A stretch of 64,000 nt of DNA, taken from NCBI GenBank assembly GCA_008360975.2, contig CM039187.1, positions 21,295,495-21,359,494 of the forward strand, written 5' to 3'. This DNA comes from Lichenostomus cassidix. Its lineage: Eukaryota > Chordata > Aves > Passeriformes > Meliphagidae. The notes below the pieces were generated by a model that worked only from the letters and a program-made list of their open reading frames with translations, was not told the DNA's origin and ran no database searches. Of this stretch, positions 11,701-23,478 are shown piece after piece; position 1 is the stretch's first letter; each line of letters starts with the position of its first letter. Made by a program: the position numbers and the translations under genes.

Positions 11701-13440
11701 TGGATTTTTCTCTTCTTATTTGAGATTTGCAGAGGCCTTTAAACCATTGATTGAACCCACAGTATCTCTCTTTGTGATGCATTTTTAATTTCTCATTTAG
11801 AGGCAAGTAAATTGAATTACTGTGAACTTACAGTCAGTATTTTCCTGACATAATTTAATTGTAAGTGTTGAGTTTTTAGATGCAGAGCTTGAGGCATATT
11901 TACCACCTTAAATCATTCTAACTCTTTTTTTGAAGATGATGAGTGTTGAAGTACTGACTCACAGTGGAAGGCAGGCAGTGTGCATCTTCTCAGTTTGGAA
12001 ACCTAAAACTAAGCCATCTAAATCAATGAACTTGATACAATGCTATAAACAGCTTATCCAGTCACCAACACAATCAGTAATAGAACTTGGGCATCTGCTT
12101 CACATTTTCTTCTTCTCCAACCATGCCATTTCTCTGTCCTTAAAGCATCAGTGACAAATTAAGTAAAAATGGACATGTGAGGAGTATGGGGAAGAGAATG
12201 TTGAAAACAAAGCAATTCAGAGCATTTTATCCTTTCTATCCAAGTCAATGGCAGGTGTTCTATGTCCTATTACAGCCTTGATAGTGTGTTATGTTGCATC
12301 ATTTCAGCATACTTGCTCTCAGACTGGATGACTAAATGTCAGTTCAGATAGCAGTTATCCAATCCAAATGATCCACAGTTGGATGGCAGCAGGTGAACAG
12401 GAGAGCGTCCATTTCAGAAACCTACTCTACCACTCCATACATGGAAAGCTGCAGATACTCCAGATTTTGGTAGTAGAAAGGAGCAGATGTAGACTAGGAA
12501 ATATTTTCATGTGATTTTGCAGTTCTTTCATGATTGATTATGGGTCTACACACAATGGAGAAGAGAGCTCTTCAGAATAAATGTGACCAGTTCTGATTAT
12601 CCATCTTCCCATTTATTGACAGAAAATGGGCAATAGACAATGCATTATAGGAAAAAAAAAATGTTTCACTATATTAGGAACCATTTCTTTGCTAAAACAC
12701 CCATTAAATCAGCCTCTTGACATATTCCCCAGCAAGCTAATCTGATCACAATTGGCTCTGAATGAAATGGAAATGAGAAAATTCCAATAAGCATGTGAAC
12801 ATACAAACTGATTTTCAACCCATTCTAAACACAGGTTGGCTGAAGACAATACTTGCATAGGCCAGTAAGTGAGAAGCTGAAGTGCATCTGAATGTAAAAG
12901 CCAAAATCAATTTGATTTTAAATGATTTTCAGCTGATTTTAAAAAGCAATGGTGTGGAACTTATGTGTAAGGTTAAAAGGCATCAATTTTATTCTTTACA
13001 GTCTAAAGCAAGCTTATTTTTTTTCTCCTTTATTCAATTTATTTATTTTTATCCCACTACTGTTTTCAAGGACCTGTATATCACTTTACCGGTTTTAGTT
13101 GGAATTATCAGACCAATGATGCAAAGCACTTATACACAAAACTGAACACCAGATGGGACTCTGTGAATATTATATTATTCATGGCCAATGAATTAGAGAT
13201 GCCTTAAAAAAGAAGAAATCTAGTCAGCTGTGGCATGTCCTCAGCTTTATTCTAGCTGCAGGCTTCTTTTGCCTATATTCATTGAGTAACCCAATGGACT
13301 CTGATCAAAATCCCCTTTGGAAATAGCAAGAGCTCTTGCTGTTGAATTCAGTAGGCTTCTGCTCAGGCTGTGATTACCATTCATTTACTGAGCAAAATGA
13401 TCATGGGATACGGGATCAATAATGAGTCTGAAGAAATCTG
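8760..13440. other. Unannotated AT-rich DNA
   Basis: Long AT-rich stretch with scattered homopolymers (T14 at 11295, A9-10 near 12651). Open frames are short, up to 87 codons. No repeat family was recognised. It is the plainest large block in the left half. Confidence 0.6.
11295..11308 (+). repeat. T14 homopolymer at the head of an AT-rich stretch
   Basis: Fourteen T's, followed by an AT-rich segment to about 11480 with almost no G or C runs. The wider segment 10990-11480 has low complexity and may act as a matrix-attachment-like or nucleosome-poor region. Confidence 0.8.
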
Positions 13441-13457
13441 GATACAATTTTTGTGCT

Positions 13458-13545
13458 TGTTTCACCTAGTCGTGGCAATCTTGGGCAAAACATTTGTTCT
13501 CTCTCAGCGTTTGTTTCTTAAACTATAATGTGAGAAAAGGAAATC
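13458..13545 (+). mobile_element. Possible MIR core fragment
   Basis: The stretch around CAATCTTGGGCAAAACATTT followed by 'gttctctctcagcgtttgtttcttaaactataatgtgag' tracks the MIR core 'gtgaccttgggcaagtcacttaacctctctgagcctcagtttcctcatctgtaaaatggg' at many positions without large gaps. It is strongly diverged. The match is by eye and could be coincidence helped by low-complexity pyrimidines. Confidence 0.42.
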
Positions 13546-14212
13546 CTTTATTTTTCATTTTTTGTTGATTGGCAATCTAGACTTTACTGGTTTTGTCTAG
13601 GGAATTTATTTTTATTGCATATGGAGCAGCAGCAACCCCTGCTTATCCCACTGGAAAACCAGGGTTTAGCCTCTTACAGTAGTTGGAATGTTGCCATGCT
13701 AATTAACTTGGAATTTCAGAAATATTTTGGTCCATGACAATGAAATGTAGGATACTACAGCTTCTCAGATTGGATGGCCAGACAGTGGCCAGGAAATTCA
13801 AATCGTTTGAAGCGACTGCTGTTTGTGCTTTGGAAAAATGCTCCTCAATACAGATATCATAAGGAACCAGAACTGTGGTCTAACACAAGTTTAAATTATG
13901 TGGAGAGTCGTTCCACAATGCAGCTTGGAAGAATTTAAAGGAATCTAAATTGGAACAGAATAGAGCTTGTTCAAATCTTTGCAAAAATATCCATGATTAA
14001 GAATGATGACAAAGGTGTTTGTGCTGTAATTAATTATAAAATCCCATATCAGAAGGTATTAAAAAGACCTATAGTCCATTTGTCTGGGAGTATTTTAAAT
14101 GAGGAGTAATCAAGCTGTTTTCTGAGCCTTCTTTACATCACCGTAAATTGAAGTAGAATTTTCTCCAGAAAATAGACTAAGTATGATGAGGTCATTTGTG
14201 TCCTCTCTTTCA

Positions 14213-14226
14213 GTCTCTCTCTCTCT
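14213..14226 (+). repeat. Short (CT)n run
   Basis: About six TC/CT units preceded by more pyrimidine-rich sequence. A simple microsatellite. Confidence 0.75.
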
Positions 14227-15104
14227 GCATTCCAATCCTTATGGCTTCCTACACTGTGATTTAGCTTTATGTTAGTATTTATAAGGGGATTTTATCTCGA
14301 ATATTTTTGTACAATGTAATTAAAAATCAGCTTCCTTACTGGATGCAAGTCAGTTCCCCATATTTCATAGACTCCTTGCAAAGCAGTATGGTAAGTCCTA
14401 CATATGAAAAAAGATTATTAATAAAACCTTCCGAAAGGATAAAAAGGATAATTTGGTTTTTTCTTCAGTGAAAGTGCTGAAGTTGTCAGCACTTGGAACC
14501 AATTTATGTATCTGAGGGTCTGAAATCTCAGTCAATGCCCTTATCCCTTCACTTCCATTTAATGGTTCTTTGTGGTACTGGAAATGTCAGTTTTCCAATC
14601 TAGATATTTACTGATTGTATACCTTTTACTAGCATTTTAAATTATGCCTTATTTTTAAAGTTTCTGTCTCTGCAATAGTAAAAATTTAGTGATATTAATG
14701 GGCTACTGAAATGGCCATTTAGCTAATCCAGCTTCTTTACAGTAATACAGTTGCATCCATTCCTGCATAATTTCCTTTCTGAAAACATTCAAACTAATTT
14801 GAAAAAATATTTGTCAAGCTGAATTTTCTCCAGAATTTGGTGCAAAATCTTTTGTTGGTTTAAATATTCTAAAGATTTTGTGCACTTGTATTTTTGTGTG
14901 TCAAAATCCTGCTATTAAATTGGGGAGGAGTTATAGGTGTACCTACATAGATTCCCAATTGCAAAAATTTCTGGGACAGTACTGAGTATGAAGTGGATGA
15001 TATGAATCTGTAACAGGTTACCATCTTTATCCTCAACTCAAAATACCCTACATACAGGATTTAGAAGAGGTAAAAGCAGTGAACCAATTTCTGGAAAGAT
15101 TTCC

Positions 15105-15360
15105 AGATGAGAAGAGGCTAAGTAAAATGAGCATAGAAATAGAGGTGTGCAGTCTGCATAATTCCTCATTATATAATCTTAAAATTTTATGAAAAAGTAA
15201 TAGGGAATGCTTAATCTCTATTTCTGAAAAATTTTAATAGTGATTAAACCAATGGAAGTGTTTTTCCACATAAAAATATTAAGCTGTGGAACTCCACAGT
15301 GTGTTATAAAAGCCAAAGTATAATTAGATTAAGAAAGCAGTTTTCTAGACTTGTGAAAGG
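15105..15360 (+). mobile_element. Ancient CR1/L3-type LINE 3' end, decayed
   Basis: A heavily mutated 3' end of an old CR1/L3-group LINE. Recognisable pieces occur in the expected order: GAGAAGAGGCTAAGTAAAATG, a segment reading AATAGAGGTGTGCAGTC, TAATAGGGAATGCTTAATCTC, CCAATGGAAGTGTTTTTCCAC, then TTAAGCTGTGGAACTCCACAG and GCCAAAGTATAATTAGATT. In less decayed members the matching text is 'aatagggaatgtttattctctattt' and 'taaactgtggaactcnctgccacaggatg'. The coding part is absent. Assignment is from remembered family consensus, not an alignment, so the exact subfamily (CR1 or L3) is open. Confidence 0.72.
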
Positions 15361-15364
15361 CGCT

Positions 15365-17825
15365 CCTGTCCTTACAATTAAAATACAAAAGTCTTGCTAT
15401 TGAAAATTATGTCTTGATACAGTCTCAGCTCAGGAAGTCTGGAAGAGCTGACTTACAGGATACACACCATAGAAAAGATCTCTCTGTGTTATATAATGCT
15501 GAAGAATTGCTTTTCCAGAAGTTTTTGGATTTGTGTTTTTTATTTCACAATGAAATTTGATGGAATATAGGGAAATCCTACAGCGGTGTTATGCCCTCAC
15601 AATTGTTTCACTAATTTAAACCTGTCACACAGCCACTCTATATCAACATCAAATAGAGTTTCTTTCATTTCCAAGTATGCTGATAATGCACTTTCTCACT
15701 CAGGTACATAGCAACTTTATTTCCTGTCCGCATTTTATACCCCAGATAATACTGTGTGTATAACATAAACGTGGAGCACAGAGCAAGTACTAAAAGAAAT
15801 TGATCTATTCACATGGACAATGTTTTGAGCTTGACTCCCAGTAGCATATGCATGCACCTACATGCAAATGTGAAACAGAGCAGGAATGCTTTACCTGAGG
15901 CCTACACTCACTCTAAAAATACCAGAGTTTAGCCCTGAACTGTTTTCATCTTAATCAGGGATTGAAATCCACAGAAAGACCTAATATCCCACAATTTGAG
16001 TCATCCATCTTATGTTGAGAAGCATGTTGCAACCAGTGATGATTTTTTTTCCCCCAAGAGCTAATCTGGCACATAAAGGATGAGAACATTAGACATTTGC
16101 TTCTTTTTATTGCAAAGTAGTAGCTGTTTCTTGACAGGACAAAACTTGAGTCACTCTCAGGAGGATTGTGCTACAAGTATCCTTTGCTTATTGCTATATG
16201 GTATTGTCTCAACAGTGCAGGGTCTGCTGTTATCCATTACTTTCTCTTCTCATAGAGCTGCTCTGGATTAGCCAGGCAAATCTCTGGCTGCTTAGTATTT
16301 TCTACACTGCCAACAGAGAGAGTCAGTCCCTACAAGCCCCTCACCTTGACAGAGACAGCTGTGTGATTTTTCCAAGTTGTGCTTTCATTAGAGTTTGACT
16401 GTTACTGGAAGTGCCAAGTGAGCCCATGGCTAGGACTCCCTATGGATTCACAGTGTGTTGTGCATTTCAAGAAAGGAGGAGAACTTGGGGTTTTTATTAA
16501 TCCCTTTGTGCATGAACCAGCATTGTCAGAGTCTAGACATGCTTCATGAACCACCAGGCTTCCATTGTGCCAGGTTGCTGTGAATGGAGTTACTGCGTGG
16601 CAGAGAATGGTGAATGAAGCCATTAAACACTTTTTTTCCCCTCTCTCTTGTTGGGTCTTCTAAACATAGAAAACTCAAGCTTTTCAGGCTCCCCCTCCCC
16701 CAGTGCACACACAGCTATTCCAGTTAACCGAGCCACTCTAATATTTTTCTACTATCTACAGTAGTATGAAAAGTTGAGATTGTGTCATCAGGGAGAGGAG
16801 GGCAGAGCTTACCCACCAAAAGGTGATCAGCAACCACCTTGTTTGCTTCACCTTTAAGAATCCCTTTACTGTATGCAAGCACTTGTGGAGGCTAAAATCA
16901 CCTGAAAGTGATTGCCTCCTGAGTTTGGGGCTTTGAAGGGTGAGTGAGGGGGAAAGTTTGGGTGCATAAATAAGCTGAAAAAATCCTCACTGTCAAATGA
17001 AATGTTCCTCTGCTTTATCACCATTATTTTTAGTGAGATTTTGCATTATGGTACCTTGAGTTTTAAATTAAATGTCAAATATAATTTGGCACTACAAAGA
17101 ATGAATTATGTGACTGCCCTTAGAGAAAATCAGAAGGCTTAGCTCTGTGAGTTAAATTGGTATCTGCCTTATACTGAGCTGATGTGGGCTAATTGATTAG
17201 GATCTGACAGGATACCATATTGCAAATTCAGCACAATCTCTTCCATTAAAAAAAAATAGACCTAAGGTACCTTTAGGGAAAAGCAAAAGATCTTCTGTAA
17301 AACAGAATGGGGAGAGGAAAAGAGTATCTTCAAGGACTCTCCTTTTCACTGATGGTGTAGATTCCCCAGAAGCCCACACTTCTTAAGGGTACAATATGGA
17401 TGTTAATATGCCCCAGGTCACTTTGGAAGCAGGTTTGCAATCAAATTTCAGGTCCTTCTGGCCTGATTTTAAAGAGCAGCAAAATATTTTCTCAGCTGAC
17501 TAAATCTATCTCCATAAGAACTAAGATGACAAAGTGCCACTTTAGGTCATTAAAGGAGGGCAATACATTTTAATCAGCTATTACATGAGGAAGGACAAAT
17601 CAAGTGCTATAGCAGTGGGTCATTTTATAATTTCAGTACTTGTGGCCCTCTCCCTTTCAAAATGCATGAAGTTATTTCCTGGAAACATCAGTCTTGAAAA
17701 ACTATTGTCAAGTAAACAAGCCTTGTGTTTCTCACAGCCTTCATGTCTGTGTAGTCTGGGTTTAATTTTCTGTTAAGTACGGGTACTGTGGGGGGGAGGA
17801 CTAAGTCTGAAGTTCTAATGTAGTC
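15365..17825. other. Unannotated DNA right of the old CR1/L3 copy
   Basis: No repeat or gene recognised. Short frames at 16080-16623 overlap on both strands and look accidental. A C-rich run (CTCCCCCTCCCCCAG) occurs near 16690. Confidence 0.55.
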
Positions 17826-17829
17826 AGGC

Positions 17830-18125
17830 TGGAATCTGTCACTCAGCTTATTGCATGTTGATGACTCAGTGCAGTTTCAGCTGTAAGCAGACCATGATTT
17901 ATGGACACCAAGTGAACTCCTGCGGCAAAAACCAGCCATGAGATCAGAGCAGCAATAGGGCCCTTTTTTGGCAGGAGACAGCGCCTGCATTTTTCTCATT
18001 CATGCCAAACTGCTTTGCACGGCAATTAGCTCTGTCCTCATTTAGTCTCCAGTCCCAAAGGGTAATGAAAGTCATATATCATCTTCAAGGCTGCTAATTA
18101 TCCAGCTCAGTTACAGGTAGGCTTT
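17830..18125. promoter_or_regulatory. Candidate conserved noncoding element with AP-1 site
   Basis: A mixed-complexity, repeat-free block with TGACTCA (17862-17868, a perfect AP-1 core) inside GATGACTCAGTGC, which is also close to a half MARE. Further right are preserved CpG words (GCGGC, GCGCC, CACGGC), AATTAG and CTAATTA homeodomain-type words. It has no open frame and no recognised repeat. The call is by texture only. Confidence 0.3.
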
Positions 18126-18129
18126 GTAA

Positions 18130-21100
18130 CTGTGAGAAGGGTCTGTCTGCTTGATATTTATTGCTCTTCCAATAAGCAAGCAAAGGAGAAGGCGGGGGGG
18201 AACTTTCTTGAAAGCTTGCCCATACCCCTTGCCTCAGATCCTTGACATACCTTCGGCAAATGTGCTAGTCAAAGGGGAAATGTCTTCATTCCACATATCC
18301 ATTTTTCATGCTGTAACTAAACGTTCAGCGAGAACAGAGAGCAAGTGCTTGAAACATGAGAGAACATACATTTGGAGTGAGCTTGTCTCTAGTTGTTTGC
18401 TTGTGGAAAGACAATCCTCTGAATAAACAGACATGAAAACAGGAAGGGCAATGGGGAGGAATGAGGAACTTCTTTCTCCTCCTCCACTCATTTCTCCTCC
18501 CAGCCCTTCAGTCCACACCACAGCAGCATCTTGGGAAAATGATGGGGTTAGAGAACTGTTTATTTTACTGAAGATATACCAGAGGAACTTGATATTTGAA
18601 CCCTCTCACCATCAGCCCTGAAATACAGTAAAATTTAAATCTCTACCCAGAGTTCAGGCTCTGCCTTTCTGTAACAGGCTGAACCAGATGCTTGACAATT
18701 TCAGTTGGTTTGGAAGCTGGTATTAGTAGAGCCAGGTCTTGCAACTAGGAGCCATCTTTTGCTGTAGTCAAAATATTGGCTAAATCAACAGTCCAAGTAG
18801 CCAAGTTCTTACTGTTTTAAGAAATGGACTTCAACTTGTATGAAATCCTTTTAACTTTTCAAAAGGTTTTGATGTGCTTTTGACTTATATGTTTCATTTG
18901 TATTTTATGCCTTCATTTCATACTTATTTTGGTCAGTAAGCCTGAGGACTGCAAGGTCCAAGACTAAGCGGTCTGTTGCAGTGTGAATTTGGAGTCATCT
19001 CCAGATCCTATCAGCCAGTGAAGGAGATGCCAGATGTCCTCTCTAAATGCCCAGTGAAGTCTTATGCTTCATATGAAAAGCTTACAGAAAAGCTTCCTCT
19101 ATTATTCCACATCAGATGGATGCCTTTTTGGCACTGGTGGCAATGGCTGCCAAGGAAAAAGCTACTGTGCACATGAAGGAAAGCAATTTTGCAAGCTCCA
19201 GCCCAGGGCACAGCAGTTCATACTTTGGGCAGTTGACCTGTGTGTGTGCAGCATGCCTGGAGTGACACTGCATCTCAAGACATGACATCTGATCTCTCTG
19301 CTATTATCAAGGCTCTTGTTTACTACAGGCTCCATTGTTTCAAAAATCCTTATGACAGCCTTGTTGTGTAGAAAGGCAATTGTCAAAGCAAGAATCTTGA
19401 AAGGGAGCTGGGGCAGTAGTGGGCAAAGCTCAGCAAATAAAGAGCTTTGGCTGGCACTGACCTACAGCTGGAGGTAAAATGAGCAGGAGGAGCAGAGATG
19501 CTGCTCAGTGTTTGTGCACCATGAGAGCAGCATGTGACTATGCTGGCAGAAGGCAGTAAGATAGGACTTACTGTCATAAAGGAGACAATGCTGCAAAGAG
19601 AGTACACTGCTGCAAGGTATGTGGCTCTTCGGGTGGGAGCTGAACGGCAGCACGGTGGGAGATCTGCAGCCTTTCAAGGCTTTGAGCTGCGGTGTGGCGC
19701 TGGGAGGGGCCCAGTACTGCTCTGGTGCCTCTGGGTATCTCTGCTGGATTCATCCAGGCCTGACTTTCATTTCTGTCAGCAGCAGGAAAACACAGGGTGG
19801 GGATTTGAAAGAAGGAGAGGAAGTTCCTTATTCTTTCTTACATCTCCTCTGTATCTTTGCTGATGTAAAAAATGGAGGATCAGCTTTCAGGATCAACTGT
19901 GATTTCACTTTTCACTGCGATGAGAATGGCAGAACGTTTTGCATGGTTCTCCTCTTGGTGTGGAGGAAACACTAGAAAACTGGATGGGATCCAAGCAGTT
20001 CAGATAGCAGGATTCAGAGGAGCATTGCGAAGGAGTGGGTGCTCATCTGTCGTGCATTGGCAGGTTCCCTTGAACTCAGTAGTACTCGTCTGATTTACAC
20101 CAGTCACAGAGGTGCCCTGCAAACCTTGAGTTATTTGGATGTGTTGCCTTTGCCAAGTTTCCAAACCTGTTGACTTGAACTTTCAGTAGTTGCATTCCAA
20201 GTGATCTCACCCCACCCTTCCTGGCAATAGGTATCCACGCAGCTCCCTGTGATGGCCGTGGGAATTGCTGTTGTATATCCTACTGCAGAGCAGAGCCCTG
20301 GTGTCTGCATCCTGCTGTCTTGCAGAGTCATGGCTTGAGGCACTCTGCCACTGGTGCTGAGGTGAAGGGCAGTGAGTTGGGTAGAAGTCATCAGAGTGGT
20401 GGTCTATCTAATCTGGGATCTTGGCACTGATAATGGCTAGTGCTAACTTCTCTAGAGGAAACTGCCCCTTTCTTCCCCTATTATTTAGTTCTTTTGATAT
20501 GAAATTACTCTTTTTTTCTCAACAGTAAGAATATCTCTTTTCTAAAAAAAAAGTTGACTTTGCACTACTCATTCAGTAGTTCTCTAGACTTGTCTTTTTA
20601 CAGCTCTTGAATTTTTTCTGTCTTTTTGTGTGTTTAGCAGACAGTGGAGGAATGGATAAAAAATGTTGAAAGCTTCCTCCAAATTCTGCTGAAGCCACTA
20701 GTGTTTTGCCTTTTGGCATTCCACCATTTGGTTGAGATCTGCCTCCTAAGCCAGCTTTTCATGTAATGCTAATTTGCATGACACCAATATTCAGTATAGT
20801 TTTGCAAGTAGTATTCTCTGAGATGAAGATTAAAGTTACAAAAATGAATGTTCAAGCCTCACAGTTCCCTGTCCATAAAACTTCTCTTACAAATTGGTTT
20901 AATTTGGTTTAATTTATATTTATTGTCCAATCTCTTGAAACATACATTCCTTACTATTTATCAGTACTTTGATTTGCTGGTGTGCAGTGAATGAGATGGG
21001 AATCTGTTGTTTCCTTTCTTCACCAAAAAAATGGGTGATACTTGGGTGTAGTTTTGCATTAGCCATGGCTAATTTATTTCTAAACTCCAAAAAGGTGATG

Positions 21101-21130
21101 AAAGGGTGCCTGTCCCCTGTCCTTGTGTTA
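18130..21130. other. Unannotated DNA with a GC-richer patch at 19600-19760
   Basis: Frames of 109 and 118 codons overlap at 19534-19975 in a patch with raised G+C and a few CpGs. A strong donor word TGCAAG|GTATGTG lies at 19616-19622 but has no good acceptor within 150 bp upstream. No protein family was recognised. A POU octamer ATTTGCAT occurs at 20772-20779. Confidence 0.5.
20896..20915 (+). repeat. 10-bp tandem duplication
   Basis: GGTTTAATTT twice in direct succession. A minor slippage duplication in AT-rich sequence. Confidence 0.85.
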
Positions 21131-21136
21131 TGTCAG

Positions 21137-21238
21137 CAGCAGCACTCATCCAGCTGTGCAGCTGCACTGGGGACCGGATCTGGCTGACTGCTGAGGATGC
21201 AACTACATGTGCTGACACAGAGCATGGAGGACAGACAG
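21137..21238 (+). other. Candidate 102-nt exon
   Basis: The acceptor is a C/T-rich stretch CCTGTCCTTGTGTTATGTCAG ending at 21136. The donor GACAG|GTGAGC begins at 21239. The length is a multiple of three and one frame stays open, including the residues CSCTGDRIWLTAEDATT. The acceptor tract is interrupted by purines, so it is of moderate quality. No family was recognised. Confidence 0.18.
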
Positions 21239-21984
21239 GTGAGCTGGAGGAAAGGAAGATTTGTCCCTTGCAGTAGGATTTCAGAGTTCAGCTAGGTGAA
21301 GCTGACCATGAAATCACACCCTTAATGTAGCTGCATCTCTAATCTTTCTGTTTAGGCTCCAGATTGTTAGATGATTCCTTCAGCGAGCAAGAAGCAAAAA
21401 AAGAAACATGTAGACATGCTTAATGTGTTTAGAAATGTGGAAGATAAAAAGACCCACTCTACTGAAACAATTAAAGTCTTTCCTATAAACACTAGTGTGT
21501 TTTATATTCCCAGTATACCGGAACGGCACTGCTGCAGATGGAAACTAAAAGACTATTCTTGGCAATTGTGTGCTTTGGATCTGCCATATACAGGGATTTT
21601 CTGAAAAACTAAGCTGAAGAAGTATTTCTAAGGAGGAGTTTAATTTGAAAACTGGCTGTCAGAGGAGCCTGAGAAAGATAACAGTCCAAAGTCTTTGATC
21701 AAGCTCTATCTCAAAACTCTTGTTCTTGCTGCATGGACCTTACATAAGATTCAACTGTTCTCCAAGCACCTAACCATAGCCTAAGAAGAAATCTGCTTAA
21801 GATAATTTTACTGTTCCCTTTCACACGAAGCAGAAAAAAGAGAAAAGATTCGAGAAAACTCTATTTGTGGCAATTAAACTGTGGATTTTCAAAATTGTTC
21901 TTGAGTGTGAGTTAACTACCATGGGATATTCTCTGCATATTCTTTGTGGCAAACTGTTCTTATAAGCCTCCATGTCAAACAGCT

Positions 21985-22260
21985 TGGACTGCAAGAGAAC
22001 TCCAGACAGCTCCTGGGGACTTTGTCTGGGGAGGGGTGACCCTGGCTGCCTCCACTCCCAGCTGCTGTTGCATGGAGTTTTTTTCCCCCTTCTCAACTAT
22101 GCTATCCCAGAGGCCACTGGCATTGCTGCTAACGGGCAGCAGAGGGTCTGTGCTGGAGCCAGCTGGCATTGGCTGTGTCAGACACAGGGGAAGCTTCTGG
22201 CAGTTTCTCACAGGAGCCACCCCTGTAGCCTCCCCCACTGCCGAAACCTTGCCATGCAAC
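21985..22260. other. GC-rich patch with overlapping open frames on both strands
   Basis: A local rise in G+C (words such as GGGGAGGGGTGACC and GCAGCAGAGGGT) suppresses stop codons, which explains why frames of 107-119 codons are open on both strands at once. That pattern argues against any one of them being a gene. CpGs are few, so it is not a CpG island. It contains the CTCF-like site at 22135 and a CTGTGTC-A-GACACAG palindrome near 22173. Confidence 0.5.
22135..22150 (+). promoter_or_regulatory. CTCF-like motif
   Basis: The plus strand GCAGCAGAGGGT matches CCASYAGRKGGC at 10 of 12 positions. It sits in a GC-rich patch (about 21985-22260). The orientation is plus, so it faces the minus-strand match at 37822, a convergent arrangement. 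Confidence 0.28.
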
Positions 22261-23457
22261 CCCAATACATTCTTAATCAGCATTGTGTAAAAAATCACTC
22301 AGAGAATTCAATTTTATTTTTTTTTTACTAAAATGTCTATGTATAAAATTGGCAGGAGGGAATAGGCATGATGTGTATTTTGTCATCCTTTAATTTTTTT
22401 TTAAGGAGAAATGGCTAAAGAATGGGCAGTACAAAGCACCAATCAATACATGTGATAAGGGAAACACGCAAAAGAGCTCTGAAGTGTGAGATACAGGACA
22501 TGGCGGTATTACTTCTTATGATAGAGGTTTTGTTTTCTAACATACATTTCTATACTCAACAGTTAATGTATTGCTTCTCTTCCTTCTGTAACAGACAATC
22601 TGTAAAAATTTCACCAGCTCCAACAGGGAAGACATCAATCAGATCTCATTTGGTAAATGTTGGGCTCATTATCAACCTTTGGCATGTGCCTGTGAGGAAC
22701 GGTTGGGAAGGAATGTTTTATCCAATCTCTTCTTATGTATGCTGCTCTGTACATTTTTTTGTATTATGGTCATCTCTCTAATATCATATATATGTCATTC
22801 CATTTTATGACAGAGCAAGCAAAAATGCATGATGGGCATAGAACAAAAGATACCAAGGTTTTCTGTGCTTCTTAGCTCTTTTGAAAATTTGTTCTTTGCT
22901 TCATAAAGAAGTCTTGAAGAGCTTACAAGAGAGCCTATCTCTTGTGCTGATGAACGCTTTTGGCTTTTTTGTGGAGTGTTCTTTTAGGACAGAAGGCTGT
23001 AATTGATTATGGTCTACATCTTGGATATGTATATAAGTATGCTGAAAAAATAAAAGCCTATTTTTATATCAGTTTAAAATTTTATGAAAAATCATTGTAG
23101 ATAGCACAAAACAAGAGTAGCTTGGTGGCAGTATGACTGCTGAAACATACCAATGCACCCTTTAGTGGGAAGTAACCAAGGTCTTTGTGAGCTCTCCTGA
23201 GAATTCAATAAGCAATTCTCACAGCAGCTGGCTAGAACAAGCTAATTAATGGGTTTATTCTATGCTGATTTTTTACTACTGAGTTTTTAAGGGAATAATG
23301 GAAGGCTTTTTCTCAAATTAAATATTTTGTGTCTCACTCATATAAGTTACCTGTTATTCATGGTTCTCCTTCTTAATCCAAGAGGATTGCCATCCCTGGG
23401 CTTCTCTACTGCAACTCAGAGAGAGTCCTGTCACCTCTGTGCCTTTCCTGTTTTCAG

Positions 23458-23478
23458 AACACCAGCAGAATAAAGGTG
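23458..23478 (+). other. Candidate 21-nt microexon
   Basis: An excellent acceptor (pyrimidine-rich CTCTGTGCCTTTCCTGTTTTCAG) ends at 23457, and a near-perfect donor GTAAGTA begins at 23479. The 21 nt between them are a multiple of three and open in two frames (first frame NTSRIKV). A TGC lies about 16-18 nt upstream of the exon, where the neural splicing factor SRRM4 typically binds for microexons. A competing donor at 23476 would give 18 nt. No parent gene is visible, so it may equally belong to a non-coding transcript or be a chance pairing of splice signals. Confidence 0.25.

Noticed and set aside
19534..19975. Frames of 109 and 118 codons with a strong downstream donor word
   Set aside because: No acceptor of quality upstream and no recognised domain. 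GC-richer local sequence explains the open frames.
21946..22331. Overlapping open frames of 107-119 codons on both strands
   Set aside because: Simultaneous openness in several frames follows from a GC-rich, stop-poor patch. No frame shows a known domain.
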